Origin: Psychrobacter sp. Pi2-1 | GTDB lineage: Bacteria; Pseudomonadota; Gammaproteobacteria; Pseudomonadales; Moraxellaceae | Reading direction: 5' to 3' | Assembly (NCBI RefSeq): GCF_904846645.1 | Contig: NZ_CAJHBO010000003.1 | Location: 62,001-126,000, forward strand | DNA: 64,000 nucleotides | Shown: positions 48,320 through 57,335 of the stretch, one piece after another | Layout of the letters: each line of letters opens with the position of its first letter | Numbering within the stretch: the stretch's first letter is position 1 | The notes under the pieces: model-generated | What the model was told of the DNA's origin: nothing | The model's input: only the letters and a program-made list of their open reading frames with translations | The model's database searches: none | Position numbers and translations under genes: made by a program

Positions 48320-48437
48320 ACGTAGTACGGTTCTATTAAATCCGTATTCCTAGTTAGATTTATTTTACTAGGTAGCGTTTTTATATTTTCGACTTTTCAA
48401 TGTCGAAGCACTTTTAAATTAAAGTAGGTATAAATAC

Positions 48438-48469
48438 AAAAAAGACGCCCATTTTAAGGCGTCTTTTTT
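48438..48469. terminator. Bidirectional intrinsic terminator
   Basis: A perfect 12-bp stem AAAAAAGACGCC/GGCGTCTTTTTT with an 8-base loop, between the convergent kinase and carboxypeptidase genes. Confidence 0.92.
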
Positions 48470-48508
48470 AAATAGTTTTTAGCTAGAATTGCTTTTTAAA
48501 AGTTTCTC

Positions 48509-49675
48509 TTAGAAAAGATTTTTTACCCAGCGTACGATATGTTCCCACGTACGGCTCATAAAGCCTGACTGTTCGATATCATTGGTTGCGATAATTGGAA
48601 CTGAGGCTACCGCTTTACCATCGATTACAGCCATCATTTTACCAACTTCCTGACCTTTCTTGATCGGTGCTTCTAAGCTCTCAGGAATATCGACCACTGT
48701 AGTAATTTTGTTTTTCTGTGTTTTGCTGGTTAGAATTTGCAAGTTGTCGCCAGTTGCCAGTTCTACCTCGTCAGCTTCTCCAAACCATACTGGAAGCTTA
48801 CTAACGAACTGTCCAGTGGGTGCTTTGGTAACGGTTGTAAAGTGACCGAAACCCCAGTTAAGTAGTTCACGTGACTGATCAGCGCGAGCCTGTTGGCTCT
48901 TGGTACCCATAATGACAGAGATTAGACGCATGCCTTCACGATTGCTTGATGCAACCAAGCAGTAGCCTGCCGCATCAGTGTGGCCTGTTTTTAAGCCATC
49001 AACAGTTGGGTCAGTAATCAGCAGAGCATTACGGTTACCTTGGGTAATACCATTATAAGTGAACTCTTTTTCTGCGTAGATACTATAGTAGTCGCCGCTG
49101 TTTTTGATAATAGCGCGAGCAAGTTTAGATAAATCCAAAGCAGATGCTAAATGACCTTCATCAGGCATACCGGTAGCATTGACAAAGTTAGAGTTCTCCA
49201 TGCCAATCTTTTGCGCTTGTTCGTTCATCAAGATTGCAAACGAGGCTTCACTGCCAGCAATATGTTCAGCCATGGCTTTTGATGCATCATTACCTGATTG
49301 AATAATGATCCCACGTAGCATATCGATGACGCTGGCGGTTTTGTTCACAGGCACATACATACAAGATTGGCTGCTGCTACCACGGCACCATGCGTTTGGA
49401 CTCATCAATACCTGTTCATCTTCTTTCAAATCGCCTGATGCTAAGCGTTGCTCAATGATATAACTGGTCATCATCTTAGTCAGAGATGCTGGCGGCAGTG
49501 CCTCATTGGCGTTCTTTTGAGCCAAGATTTCGCCAGTGTTATAGTCCATCAACACATAGGCAGTATTGTCCATTTCAGGTGGTTGAATGGCTGCGTTTGC
49601 CACTACTGCAATCATTGAGATACTTACACCAACTACCAGCTGTATCAGCTGATTTTTTACACGCTTTACTGTCAT
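48509..49675 (-). CDS. dacC: D-alanyl-D-alanine carboxypeptidase (PBP5/DacC type)
   Basis: Low-molecular-mass penicillin-binding protein that removes the terminal D-Ala from peptidoglycan stem peptides. The 388-residue precursor has an N-terminal signal peptide (about 1-28, ending VANAA). The three active-site motifs are present: S64-L-T-K67 in ASLTKMMTSY, S127-G-N129 in IQSGNDASKAM, and K229-T-G231 in DGLKTGHTDAAGYC. A beta-rich C-terminal domain follows, and the last 18 residues (TWEHIVRWVKNLF and nearby) form an amphipathic helix that anchors the protein to the inner membrane. The exact paralogue name (DacA or DacC) cannot be fixed. It faces the kinase gene across a shared terminator. Confidence 0.93.
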   Translation of the reverse strand: MTVKRVKNQLIQLVVGVSISMIAVVANAAIQPPEMDNTAYVLMDYNTGEILAQKNANEALPPASLTKMMTSYIIEQRLASGDLKEDEQVLMSPNAWCRGSSSQSCMYVPVNKTASVIDMLRGIIIQSGNDASKAMAEHIAGSEASFAILMNEQAQKIGMENSNFVNATGMPDEGHLASALDLSKLARAIIKNSGDYYSIYAEKEFTYNGITQGNRNALLITDPTVDGLKTGHTDAAGYCLVASSNREGMRLISVIMGTKSQQARADQSRELLNWGFGHFTTVTKAPTGQFVSKLPVWFGEADEVELATGDNLQILTSKTQKNKITTVVDIPESLEAPIKKGQEVGKMMAVIDGKAVASVPIIATNDIEQSGFMSRTWEHIVRWVKNLF

Positions 49676-50175
49676 ATATCATTACACCGCATCATGGAAC
49701 CAAATGTATCTATCGCTTATGTTTTGTACCTATTTCCATACATTATTTTAAGCAGCATGTCTTAAATGCAGTGTTTAAAATAATGTATCGACGAAAATAG
49801 TAACGCCTACACAATAGACATAAAATTAACGCCTTATCTTAGCAAAATGACTACCGATGGGGAATCGATAAATGCAAAAATAAGGCAAGTTTGAAAAGAA
49901 AAATGAAGGCCTATCATATATTTGTTCTAACTATCATCTGACCAGTCTCTGTAATAAAAATTTAACGCTCACAAAAAAGCCTGCTGCCCTGCTTGTGAAT
50001 AACAAGTAAAGTGACAGCAAGCTTTGATGCTACAGATATCTAAACAATCAGTTGATAATATTTGCTTAACCGATGTTATAAATAGTACATAGCTTTTATT
50101 TTATTATCATTGATACCAATATTATTAATAAGTTAAGCAGAGGACGCTAGTCGTTAAATCAAACTAGCTAGTTGT
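49676..50175. other. Intergenic region with a long imperfect stem-loop
   Basis: 500 bases between two leftward genes. It must contain the dacC promoter. An imperfect stem-loop covers 49976-50025: AAAGCCTGCTG and CAGCAAGCTTT form the outer arms and CTTGT/ACAAG the inner stem around a short loop. It may be the terminator of the gene at 50176-50610. No gene is seen. Confidence 0.5.
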
Positions 50176-50610
50176 CTAATAATCCGCGTTTGCCAAATCT
50201 TCACATAGTGCTTTGTTTTCTTGCTTTGAGAATCCCATTGTCCAACTACGAATACCTTGTAGTATCTGGCGATAGTCTTGCTGTGTAGATAGGTATTGAA
50301 TAGCCGCTTTTGGATCTTCTAGAGAAGGCATTAGCTCATGTAGCTGTACGGTATACGACTTATAGAACCGCTGTTTTTGCTTACCATTTAGCATTGGTGG
50401 GCATATCTCTGATAGTACCTGCATCACCGCAATTTCATGCTTAGTAATGTTAATGCCAGACAGGTCTAGCGGAATGGTAGTGCCAGAGTTATTCGCAGCA
50501 TTAGAAGCTTGAGACAGCATAGCAACAGACGTTATCAGTCCTGCAATCCCAACTTTTGAGGCAGTATTTGCTATCACAGAAGCTATAGATAATATCGATT
50601 GTTTATTCAT
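50176..50610 (-). CDS. Small exported protein of unknown function
   Basis: I cannot assign a function. It encodes 144 residues. The first 38 form a signal peptide: basic start MNKQ, a hydrophobic stretch (VGIAGLITSVAML) and a likely cleavage after SNA-A (SQASNAANNS). The mature part of about 105 residues is helical with two cysteines, one in LSEICPPML and one in ENKALCEDLA, which could form a disulfide in the periplasm. LPSLEDPKAAIQYL-like HELMPSLEDPKAAIQYLSTQ and TMGFSKQENKALCEDL read as ordered helices. It is flanked by long non-coding stretches on both sides (500 and 540 bases) and stands alone. The composition and conserved-looking core suggest a real gene. Confidence 0.65.
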   Translation of the reverse strand: MNKQSILSIASVIANTASKVGIAGLITSVAMLSQASNAANNSGTTIPLDLSGINITKHEIAVMQVLSEICPPMLNGKQKQRFYKSYTVQLHELMPSLEDPKAAIQYLSTQQDYRQILQGIRSWTMGFSKQENKALCEDLANADY

Positions 50611-51150
50611 TCAGTATTACACTCGCTCGTCTTTATTTAATGGTCATATGTTAATCGGTAAAAAAACAAAAGTCACATAAAATATTGATTTATGTGTAGA
50701 TATCTTGTGAGCCAAAACCATTTTTTAGCAACATATCAGTAGCATACCCTAATGACGTTACTTCAGTATCAGTACATCGGTTTGTATTGTTGTGGGGTGT
50801 TGCGTATTGTAACTCGATACTTAATTTACTAATTGTCATCCGCTCTACACAAGTATTTGTCACGTTACTTTTCTCATATAATTATTGGCATAAGAAGAGC
50901 ATGATACTTTGCTAAAGACAGGGTTCGTGTCGTTATATTATTCAGTTATAATCGCCCATGCTATCAAAACGATTCTTTTTCTCTAGACTGAGACGTAATG
51001 TCACTGGAAAATTAGAGTATCATGATTTTATTTTAAACATGAGCATCGTTCGTTGATGGCTATTTTGATCAGATATGACACGATAGCAGAATTATCAAGT
51101 AGAGATGTAGAAAGACAGCTAATAAAATATTAACCACATACTGAGCAGAA
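50611..51150. other. Intergenic region between the small exported protein gene and surE
   Basis: 540 bases between divergent genes, AT-rich. I see no gene above background, no repeat and no clear hairpin with a T-run. GAGCAGAA just before 51151 may be the ribosome binding site of surE. Confidence 0.4.
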
Positions 51151-51969
51151 ATGAGATTTTTAATTAGTAATGATGATGGTGTTTATGCACCAGGATTATT
51201 GGCGTTATCTCAGGCATTATCGACTATCGGCGAAGTCGTCGTCGTTGCTCCCAACGATGAACAAAGCGGCTATGCCAGTGCGTTAAGTGTTTCAAGACCA
51301 CTGCATACATATCAGCTGCCTTCTGGATTTATAGCGGTAAATGGTTCACCAGCTGATTGTGTTTATCTAGCAATCCATGATTTGTATCGTGATAGTGACT
51401 TTGACTGCGTGATTACAGGTATCAACTCAGGGGCTAACTTGGGACAGGATGTGATGTTCTCTGGTACGTTTGGTGCAGCATTGACTGCGCAACTATCTGG
51501 TATTCCTGCTATAGCAACGTCTTTGGTAGGCGGGGGTGTCAAAAACGGCGGGCAAGAATCAGCCAGTGATTATCAAGTGGCCGCACATGAAATCGTCAAA
51601 CTGCTTACTGAGACTTCGGTTTTAGAGATGCTTAAAAGTTTGCCCTATCATGTATTAAACGTTAATATTCCTGATGTGCAGCATACCGATGATATCAAGG
51701 GTAGAAAAATAACCTCGCTAGGCCATAAGCAAGCTGCTCAGCCAGTACGTCATATGATAGACCCACGCGGCCGAGATGCATATTGGTTGTCTCTACGAAA
51801 AGGTAAAAATGAGCAATCATCAGAGACGTCAATCGATGCGTTACAAGCGAATCAGGATATGATGACAGATTATGAGGCCGTAGCGGCAGGGTATGTCAGT
51901 TTGTCACCAGTACGCCTACATCACACGCCAACGGCAGCGCTAGATAGATTATCAACACTCGCGCTATAA
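51151..51969 (+). CDS. surE: 5'/3'-nucleotidase SurE
   Basis: Metal-dependent phosphatase acting on nucleoside 5' and 3' monophosphates and on short polyphosphate. The 272-residue protein opens with MRFLISNDDGVYAPGLLALS, whose ND-D motif and a later Ser/Asn bind the metal. Other family motifs are VVVVAPNDEQSGYASALSVS, GSPADCVYLAI and DCVITGINSGANLGQDVMFS, followed by GTFGAALTAQLSGIPAIATS. It is about 20 residues longer than E. coli SurE because of inserts in the C-terminal half. As in many proteobacteria it is followed by an nlpD-like gene, but pcm and rpoS are not here. Confidence 0.95.
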   Translation: MRFLISNDDGVYAPGLLALSQALSTIGEVVVVAPNDEQSGYASALSVSRPLHTYQLPSGFIAVNGSPADCVYLAIHDLYRDSDFDCVITGINSGANLGQDVMFSGTFGAALTAQLSGIPAIATSLVGGGVKNGGQESASDYQVAAHEIVKLLTETSVLEMLKSLPYHVLNVNIPDVQHTDDIKGRKITSLGHKQAAQPVRHMIDPRGRDAYWLSLRKGKNEQSSETSIDALQANQDMMTDYEAVAAGYVSLSPVRLHHTPTAALDRLSTLAL

Positions 51970-52104
51970 ATTCTATAAGATATAATCCATACCGGCTTAT
52001 TAAACACTGACGTGTTATGAGAATATCAGAAGACTCTTGTATGGCATTAAGATCTTTTGAATGATTAAACAATGAATGAGCAACACAAAGAATAGGAACC
52101 TTGT

Positions 52105-52893
52105 ATGAAAAAAATCATAGCTGGATCGCACCTTGTTAAAGCCGCGTTGATTGGTACTATGGCAGTCGCTACTCTATCTGTCGTTGGCTGTGCAACGAAG
52201 CCTACCTATCAATCAGCAAACCAAGCAGGTCCTAAGATTATCACTAACGCGCAAGGCGTCCCTAACTATCACCGTGTACAACGCGGCGATACGGTCAGCC
52301 AGATTGCAGCGCGTTATCGTCTGAACTATCGCCAAATCGGTGCGATGAACAATCTAGATAGTAAATACACCATCTATAGTGGGCAATGGCTCAAACTATG
52401 GCAAGGCAATGCGGCAACCACTGCAAGTAACAATAGCTACAGTGCTCCAGTTCAAACGCAACCAACTTATACGTCACCTGTGACCCAATCTCAAATACCA
52501 GCCTATGAAGCCACTGCCAACTCGACCTCTGGTTATGATTACCCTACGCGCAACCCAGTAACTCGTAATATTGACCCTGCTGCGGGCAATATGGGAATGT
52601 GGTTTGCAGGCAAGGTTGGTGATCCAGTACTTGCCAGCCAATCGGGAACTGTGCTTTACTCAGGCAACGGTCTGCCAGAGTATGGCAATCTAATTATGAT
52701 TCGTCATAGTGATAACTACATCACAGCCTACGCGCACAACAGCCAATTATTGGTGCAAGAAGGCGATACAGTACAGCGTGGTCAACGCATTGCCAGTATG
52801 GGCAGCAGTGGTCAGACCAATGAGGTAGGCTTAGAGTTTCAAGTTCGCTTAAATGGCAATCCTATTGACCCACGTAGCGTACTTGGGCGTTAG
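52105..52893 (+). CDS. nlpD: NlpD-like LysM/M23 lipoprotein, non-catalytic M23 domain
   Basis: Probable activator of N-acetylmuramoyl-L-alanine amidases in cell separation. The 262-residue precursor has a lipobox SVVGC with Cys29, a LysM domain at about 54-98 (HRVQRGDTVSQIAARYRLNY onward), an Asn/Ser/Thr-rich linker and a C-terminal LytM/M23 domain. The metal-binding His residues are missing: the first position lies in NMGMWFAGKVGDPV where His is absent, and the usual H-x-H is LEFQ. E. coli NlpD is likewise degenerate and acts by activating AmiC. AGGAACC lies a few bases before the ATG. It follows surE by 135 bases and precedes an MltB-type gene, an envelope-remodelling context. Confidence 0.88.
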   Translation: MKKIIAGSHLVKAALIGTMAVATLSVVGCATKPTYQSANQAGPKIITNAQGVPNYHRVQRGDTVSQIAARYRLNYRQIGAMNNLDSKYTIYSGQWLKLWQGNAATTASNNSYSAPVQTQPTYTSPVTQSQIPAYEATANSTSGYDYPTRNPVTRNIDPAAGNMGMWFAGKVGDPVLASQSGTVLYSGNGLPEYGNLIMIRHSDNYITAYAHNSQLLVQEGDTVQRGQRIASMGSSGQTNEVGLEFQVRLNGNPIDPRSVLGR

Positions 52894-52962
52894 ACTTAAA
52901 TAATAGCTACGGATAGCTTGGCCACTGTGAGCCATTTTATTTATTCATGTTTGAGATTTTTT

Positions 52963-54261
52963 ATGAGATTAAAAAAGCAATACCTCACCCTTATGCCAGC
53001 ATTAGTGATGGTCGGGTGTACAAGCCAGCAGGCAATGCAAAGTAAGCCTGTTCGTCAAGGCGGCGTTGAGATTACTCAAACCCAAACCGTTCAGGTCAAA
53101 CCAACACCTGCGCCAGTCGTAAAACCGCAGCCTGCGCCAAAGCCTAGCTACAGTAGTTTTTCTGATTGGAAGTCAGACTTTTCTATGCGTGCTATCTCGT
53201 CAGGCTATGATGCCCAAGTTATTGGTCGATTGCTCGATTCTGCTTATCTAAATCAGCAAGTCATCTCATTAGATTCAGGTCAACCCGAGTTTTCCAAGAT
53301 GCCGTGGGAATACGTAGATTCTGCGGTATCAAGTGGACGCGTCAGTGTAGGGAAGCGTAAATTTGCCGAGCAGCGTGCTTATTTGTCTCAGCTAGAGTCT
53401 CAGTATGGGGTCAATGCAGAGATTATCGCTGCGATATGGGGCATGGAGTCATCGTATGGCGCTGTGACCGGTAATAGTGATTTGCCAAGTTCGCTTGCCA
53501 GCCTTGCCTATGATGGTCGTCGTCAAGAGTTTGCTGAAACGCAGTTGCTATCGTTAGCGACACTGCTACAACGCGGTGATGTATCATGGTCACAGTTGGA
53601 CGGTTCTTGGGCAGGTGGTATGGGACAAACCCAGTTTATCCCTGAGACTTGGCTCAAACAAGGGGTCGATGGTGATGGTAATGGACATCGCAACCCTTGG
53701 GCCACTGGTGATGCACTAGCGTCGACTGCCAACTATCTGAGTAACTCAGGTTGGGTTCGTGGCTTAGCGCCTTTTTATGAAGCAACGGTGCCAGCCTCGT
53801 TTGATTACTCAGTGGTTGGTAGTAAACAACCTGCCGCTAGATGGGCTGCGATGGGCGTCGATACGATAGAGGACGTTTACTTAGATGCCAATACTCAGAT
53901 GGAGCTATGGTTACCTGCTGGTAAGGATGGTCCAGTATTACTGTTAAGCCCAAACTTTGATGTGATTAAAGTCTATAACAACTCATCAAGTTATGCGTTG
54001 GGCGTTAGTCTGCTAGGCAAAACGATTAATGGACAAAGCGGTTTGCAAAAGTCTTGGCCTCGTTATGAGCGTCCGTTATCGACTACGCAAGTGACTAACC
54101 TACAACGTCGGTTGACTAGTATGGGTTACGATACCAAAGGCGCTGATGGTATCGTGGGTACCAATACTCGTATGGCATTCCAGCGCTGGCAAGCAGATAA
54201 CGGCCAAACACCAGATGGATTTATTACTCAAAACAGTGCGTCTTCATTGGCTGGATGGTGA
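52963..54261 (+). CDS. mltB: MltB-type lytic murein transglycosylase with peptidoglycan-binding domain
   Basis: Cleaves the glycan strand of peptidoglycan, leaving anhydro-muramic ends. From the ATG at 52963 the precursor has 432 residues; the upstream TTG at 52918 is unlikely. A short lipoprotein signal with lipobox LVMVGC is followed by a Pro/Gln/Lys-rich linker and the transglycosylase domain: IIAAIWGMESSYGAVTGN with the catalytic Glu in GMESSYG, LASLAYDGRRQEFAETQLL, WAGGMGQTQFIPETWL and DGDGNGHRNPWATGDALAST. The C-terminal 60 residues (VTNLQRRLTSMGYDTKGADG and NTRMAFQRWQADNG) are a peptidoglycan-binding domain 1. A terminator follows at 54369-54397. Confidence 0.93.
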   Translation: MRLKKQYLTLMPALVMVGCTSQQAMQSKPVRQGGVEITQTQTVQVKPTPAPVVKPQPAPKPSYSSFSDWKSDFSMRAISSGYDAQVIGRLLDSAYLNQQVISLDSGQPEFSKMPWEYVDSAVSSGRVSVGKRKFAEQRAYLSQLESQYGVNAEIIAAIWGMESSYGAVTGNSDLPSSLASLAYDGRRQEFAETQLLSLATLLQRGDVSWSQLDGSWAGGMGQTQFIPETWLKQGVDGDGNGHRNPWATGDALASTANYLSNSGWVRGLAPFYEATVPASFDYSVVGSKQPAARWAAMGVDTIEDVYLDANTQMELWLPAGKDGPVLLLSPNFDVIKVYNNSSSYALGVSLLGKTINGQSGLQKSWPRYERPLSTTQVTNLQRRLTSMGYDTKGADGIVGTNTRMAFQRWQADNGQTPDGFITQNSASSLAGW

Positions 54262-54667
54262 GGTAAACTGACGGTATTTATACACTGTATAAAAGTGGCT
54301 CTTTTTAATCGTACTTAGCCATTATGAATTAGTCACTAGTCATCAAACGATAATTTACTTTGTTCTACAAAAAGCACCTTGCCAAGGTGCTTTTTTTGTC
54401 TCAATCTATGTCTGATTTTGCTGACACCTTCAACACCATTGACAATGCAACAAATATCAAATATTAAGACCAGTGTAATCTGGCTTTATTCAAAACTTAT
54501 CAGGACAAGGTTAATACAAGAAAGTTGATACTTTGAATGATAGACTCTAGATAATATGTTTTTTAACGACGACTTTTATCCATAGTGTTTAGTAACAGTT
54601 TTCAATGACCATTTTAAATAACAATTTTGATTATAAATAATTAGAACGACAGAAAGAGCGTGACCTT
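54262..54667. other. Intergenic region between mltB and moeA
   Basis: 406 bases. The left part holds the mltB terminator; the right part must include the promoter of the molybdenum cofactor genes. TTGATA (54525-54530) and GATAAT (54550-54555) are a possible but over-spaced (19 bases) pair. I see no Moco riboswitch-like structure and no clear ModE palindrome. Confidence 0.4.
54369..54397 (+). terminator. Intrinsic terminator of mltB
   Basis: AAAAAGCACCTT and AAGGTGCTTTTT form a near-perfect stem around GCC, followed by more T. It lies about 110 bases after the mltB stop. Confidence 0.9.
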
Positions 54668-55963
54668 ATGATTACCATGGAAGAATTACAAGCTGCGATA
54701 CAGCAACGGATAGATAATTATCATATTACTGACTTTCCACTACAAAAAAGAGCCGTTAACACTCTAGAGTTGCTGGGCAGCCTAAACCATATACTGGCTC
54801 AAGATATTGCTTCGCCCTTTGATGTACCGCGACAGAATCTATCTGCGATGGATGGCTATGCGATTGCCAAAGGTAGTGAGTTATCAGAAAGCAGTACTAT
54901 TGAAATCGTTGGTGAGTCGCAGGCTGGTAGTGCTTATACTGGTAAGGCAGCAGCAGGGCAAGGGGTGCGGATTTTTACGGGTGCAGTCGTGCCTGATTGC
55001 TGTGATACGGTCATTATGCAAGAGAATACAAATTTTGCAGATATCAGAGCAACCGTTGATAAATCTCGACCTTATTACATCAAACTCACGCAAACGGCCA
55101 AAGTTGACGATAATATCCGCTCACAAGGCGAAGAGATTGAGTCTGGTGAAGCCGTTTTAAAAATTGGTAAACGACTTAATCCTGCAGATATTAGCTTACT
55201 GGCTAACCTTGGTATTAGCCAAGTGAACGTGTTCCAGCCGCTTGTCGTAGGCGTGTTGGCAACAGGTGATGAACTTGTAGCTATTGACAATGAACTGCAA
55301 AGTCTAGCCCAAATATATAACTCGAATACCCCAACGCTCAAAAGCTTGCTATCAGATCTGCCTATCACTATTCGTGATTATGGCATTATTCCTGATAACC
55401 TAGAGCAGACAACTATCGCAGTCAATGAGGCCATGCAGGACTGTGATGTACTGATATCGACAGCAGGTGTCTCTGTTGGTGACTATGATTTTTTGACCAA
55501 TGTGATTGAAACACTAGGTCGGATTAACCATTATAAAGTAGCGATGAAGCCTGGTAAGCCTTTTGTATTTGGTGAATTGAATAAAAATCTCGATAAGCCA
55601 GTACTGTATTTTGGCCTACCGGGCAATCCGCTATCTACGGTTGTGGGTACGTTACAGTTTGTGATTCCTGCATTGTGGCAAATGTCAGGTGCTAGCGTAT
55701 CAGAGCAGCCGATGCCGCTAACGATCAAGGCCAAACTCATCAGTGATATCAGAAAATCTCCCGGCCGCAAAGACTTTCAGCGTGGCGTATTGTCACGAGA
55801 TAATACAGGTCATTATCAAGTTGAGTGCTTCTCAAGACAGCAGTCACATAGAATTAAACAGTTGAGCCGCGCTAATTGCTTCATTGTGTTGGATAAAGAT
55901 AGTGGGAACGTAGCAGCTGGTAATGACGTCGTTGTACAACCGTTTCCTTGGCTACATCGCTAA
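54668..55963 (+). CDS. moeA: Molybdopterin molybdenumtransferase MoeA
   Basis: Inserts molybdate into adenylylated molybdopterin, the metal-insertion step of cofactor synthesis. The 431-residue protein has the four-domain MoeA pattern: NLSAMDGYAIAKGSEL near residue 58, GVRIFTGAVVPDCCDTVIMQ, VGVLATGDELVAIDNELQ, the MogA-like domain with VLISTAGVSVGDYDFLTNVI and KPGKPFVFG, and GLPGNPLSTVVGTLQFV in domain III. Domain IV ends the protein. An alternative start is the ATG at 54677 (MEELQ). It is the first gene of the molybdenum block; 130 bases separate it from moaA. Confidence 0.96.
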   Translation: MITMEELQAAIQQRIDNYHITDFPLQKRAVNTLELLGSLNHILAQDIASPFDVPRQNLSAMDGYAIAKGSELSESSTIEIVGESQAGSAYTGKAAAGQGVRIFTGAVVPDCCDTVIMQENTNFADIRATVDKSRPYYIKLTQTAKVDDNIRSQGEEIESGEAVLKIGKRLNPADISLLANLGISQVNVFQPLVVGVLATGDELVAIDNELQSLAQIYNSNTPTLKSLLSDLPITIRDYGIIPDNLEQTTIAVNEAMQDCDVLISTAGVSVGDYDFLTNVIETLGRINHYKVAMKPGKPFVFGELNKNLDKPVLYFGLPGNPLSTVVGTLQFVIPALWQMSGASVSEQPMPLTIKAKLISDIRKSPGRKDFQRGVLSRDNTGHYQVECFSRQQSHRIKQLSRANCFIVLDKDSGNVAAGNDVVVQPFPWLHR

Positions 55964-56093
55964 TTCATCGTTTGCCAATTTATTGTAGGGTGGTCGCACA
56001 AAGTTAGAGAGCAATCCCATGACCTTACACTGGTATGCTAAACACGAATAATAAAGTAGTGCTTATAGTAAGCAGTACTGATGGCAGTAACAT

Positions 56094-57206
56094 ATGATTG
56101 ATGACAACATAGATGACAAACACAAAATAGACAGCCCGCAACTCTATTCACCGAGCTTGGCACCGGCATTATCTGATGGCTACATAGAGCCTTCCTTGGT
56201 CATGCCCACTGAGCAGATGAGTGACTATCACCAGCCGCTAACCGATGGGTTTGCACGGCGTCTAACCTACTTGCGTCTGTCTATTACTGACTTTTGTAAC
56301 TTTCGCTGTGAGTATTGCCTGCCAAATGGTTATCAAGGTAAGCGCCCTGATGATGAGCTGAGTATCTCTGAAATTGCCACCTTGGTGCGTGGCTTTGCTC
56401 AAGTAGGTACTAAAAAAGTTAGAATTACAGGTGGTGAGCCTTCTATTCGTCGTGATGTTGTCGAAATTATCGAAAAGATTAAGCAGACTGACGGTATTGA
56501 GACAGTTGCGATGACCAGTAACGGCTATAAATTGGGTAAACATATAGCCAGCTGGCAAGCGGCTGGACTTGATCAGCTCAATATTAGTATGGACAGTTTT
56601 GATGCCGCTACTTTTCATAAAATGACAGGCTTTGATACCTTGCCGCAGATATTGGCTGACATGGATACGTTGTTAGAAACGACTGATATCAAACTGAAAA
56701 TAAATAGTGTCTTGATGGCGGAGACTGCTTTTGAGAACTTAGTCACGGCGATTGACTATGTCAAAGACAGACAAGTGACATATCGCTTTATTGAATTTAT
56801 GCAGACCAGTGACAATAGCGATTTGTTTTTTGCTCAGCATGCTCAGTCTGATATTATCACTGATTACTTGTTAGAAAATGGCTGGCAGCCGCACGAGCGC
56901 GGTAGTGCCGATGGTCCAGCAGTAGAGTATAGCCACCCTGAGTATGTCGGTCGTATCGGTATGATTGCCCCATATGCGGCGCACTTCTGTGATACCTGTA
57001 ACCGCTTGCGCGTAAGCAGCCAAGGCAAGGTGCATTTGTGTCTGTTTGATCAGGGCAACTATGATATCCGTCCATACTTACAGCAAGACGATATCCAAGG
57101 ACTGGTAAACACTTTACATAGCTTTATGCCAATCAAGCCTGAGCATCATCATTTGCATGATTCTAACAGTGGCATCATGCACAATCTATCGATAATCGGC
57201 GGATAA
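56094..57206 (+). CDS. moaA: GTP 3',8-cyclase MoaA
   Basis: Radical SAM enzyme that, with MoaC, turns GTP into cyclic pyranopterin monophosphate. The 370-residue protein carries the N-terminal cluster motif CNFRCEYC with Cys68, Cys72 and Cys75, the GTP-side cluster CDTCNRLRVSSQGKVHLC near the C-terminus with its three cysteines, VRITGGEPSIRRDVVEII, TSNGYKL and the C-terminal Gly-Gly (SIIGG) that is essential in the family. It has about 45 more residues at the N-terminus than E. coli MoaA; in-frame ATGs at 56202 and 56217 could be the true start. moaB follows after 129 bases. Confidence 0.95.
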   Translation: MIDDNIDDKHKIDSPQLYSPSLAPALSDGYIEPSLVMPTEQMSDYHQPLTDGFARRLTYLRLSITDFCNFRCEYCLPNGYQGKRPDDELSISEIATLVRGFAQVGTKKVRITGGEPSIRRDVVEIIEKIKQTDGIETVAMTSNGYKLGKHIASWQAAGLDQLNISMDSFDAATFHKMTGFDTLPQILADMDTLLETTDIKLKINSVLMAETAFENLVTAIDYVKDRQVTYRFIEFMQTSDNSDLFFAQHAQSDIITDYLLENGWQPHERGSADGPAVEYSHPEYVGRIGMIAPYAAHFCDTCNRLRVSSQGKVHLCLFDQGNYDIRPYLQQDDIQGLVNTLHSFMPIKPEHHHLHDSNSGIMHNLSIIGG

Positions 57207-57335
57207 AAACCTTTGAGTCTACAATTATGACGCTGATAGAGATTGTCTGCCAGTGCAATCGTTTTTCTACATAACTTTTTTTGATACAACGGATCTTTAA
57301 TACAATTATAAAATGACATCTATAAAGGATTATTT

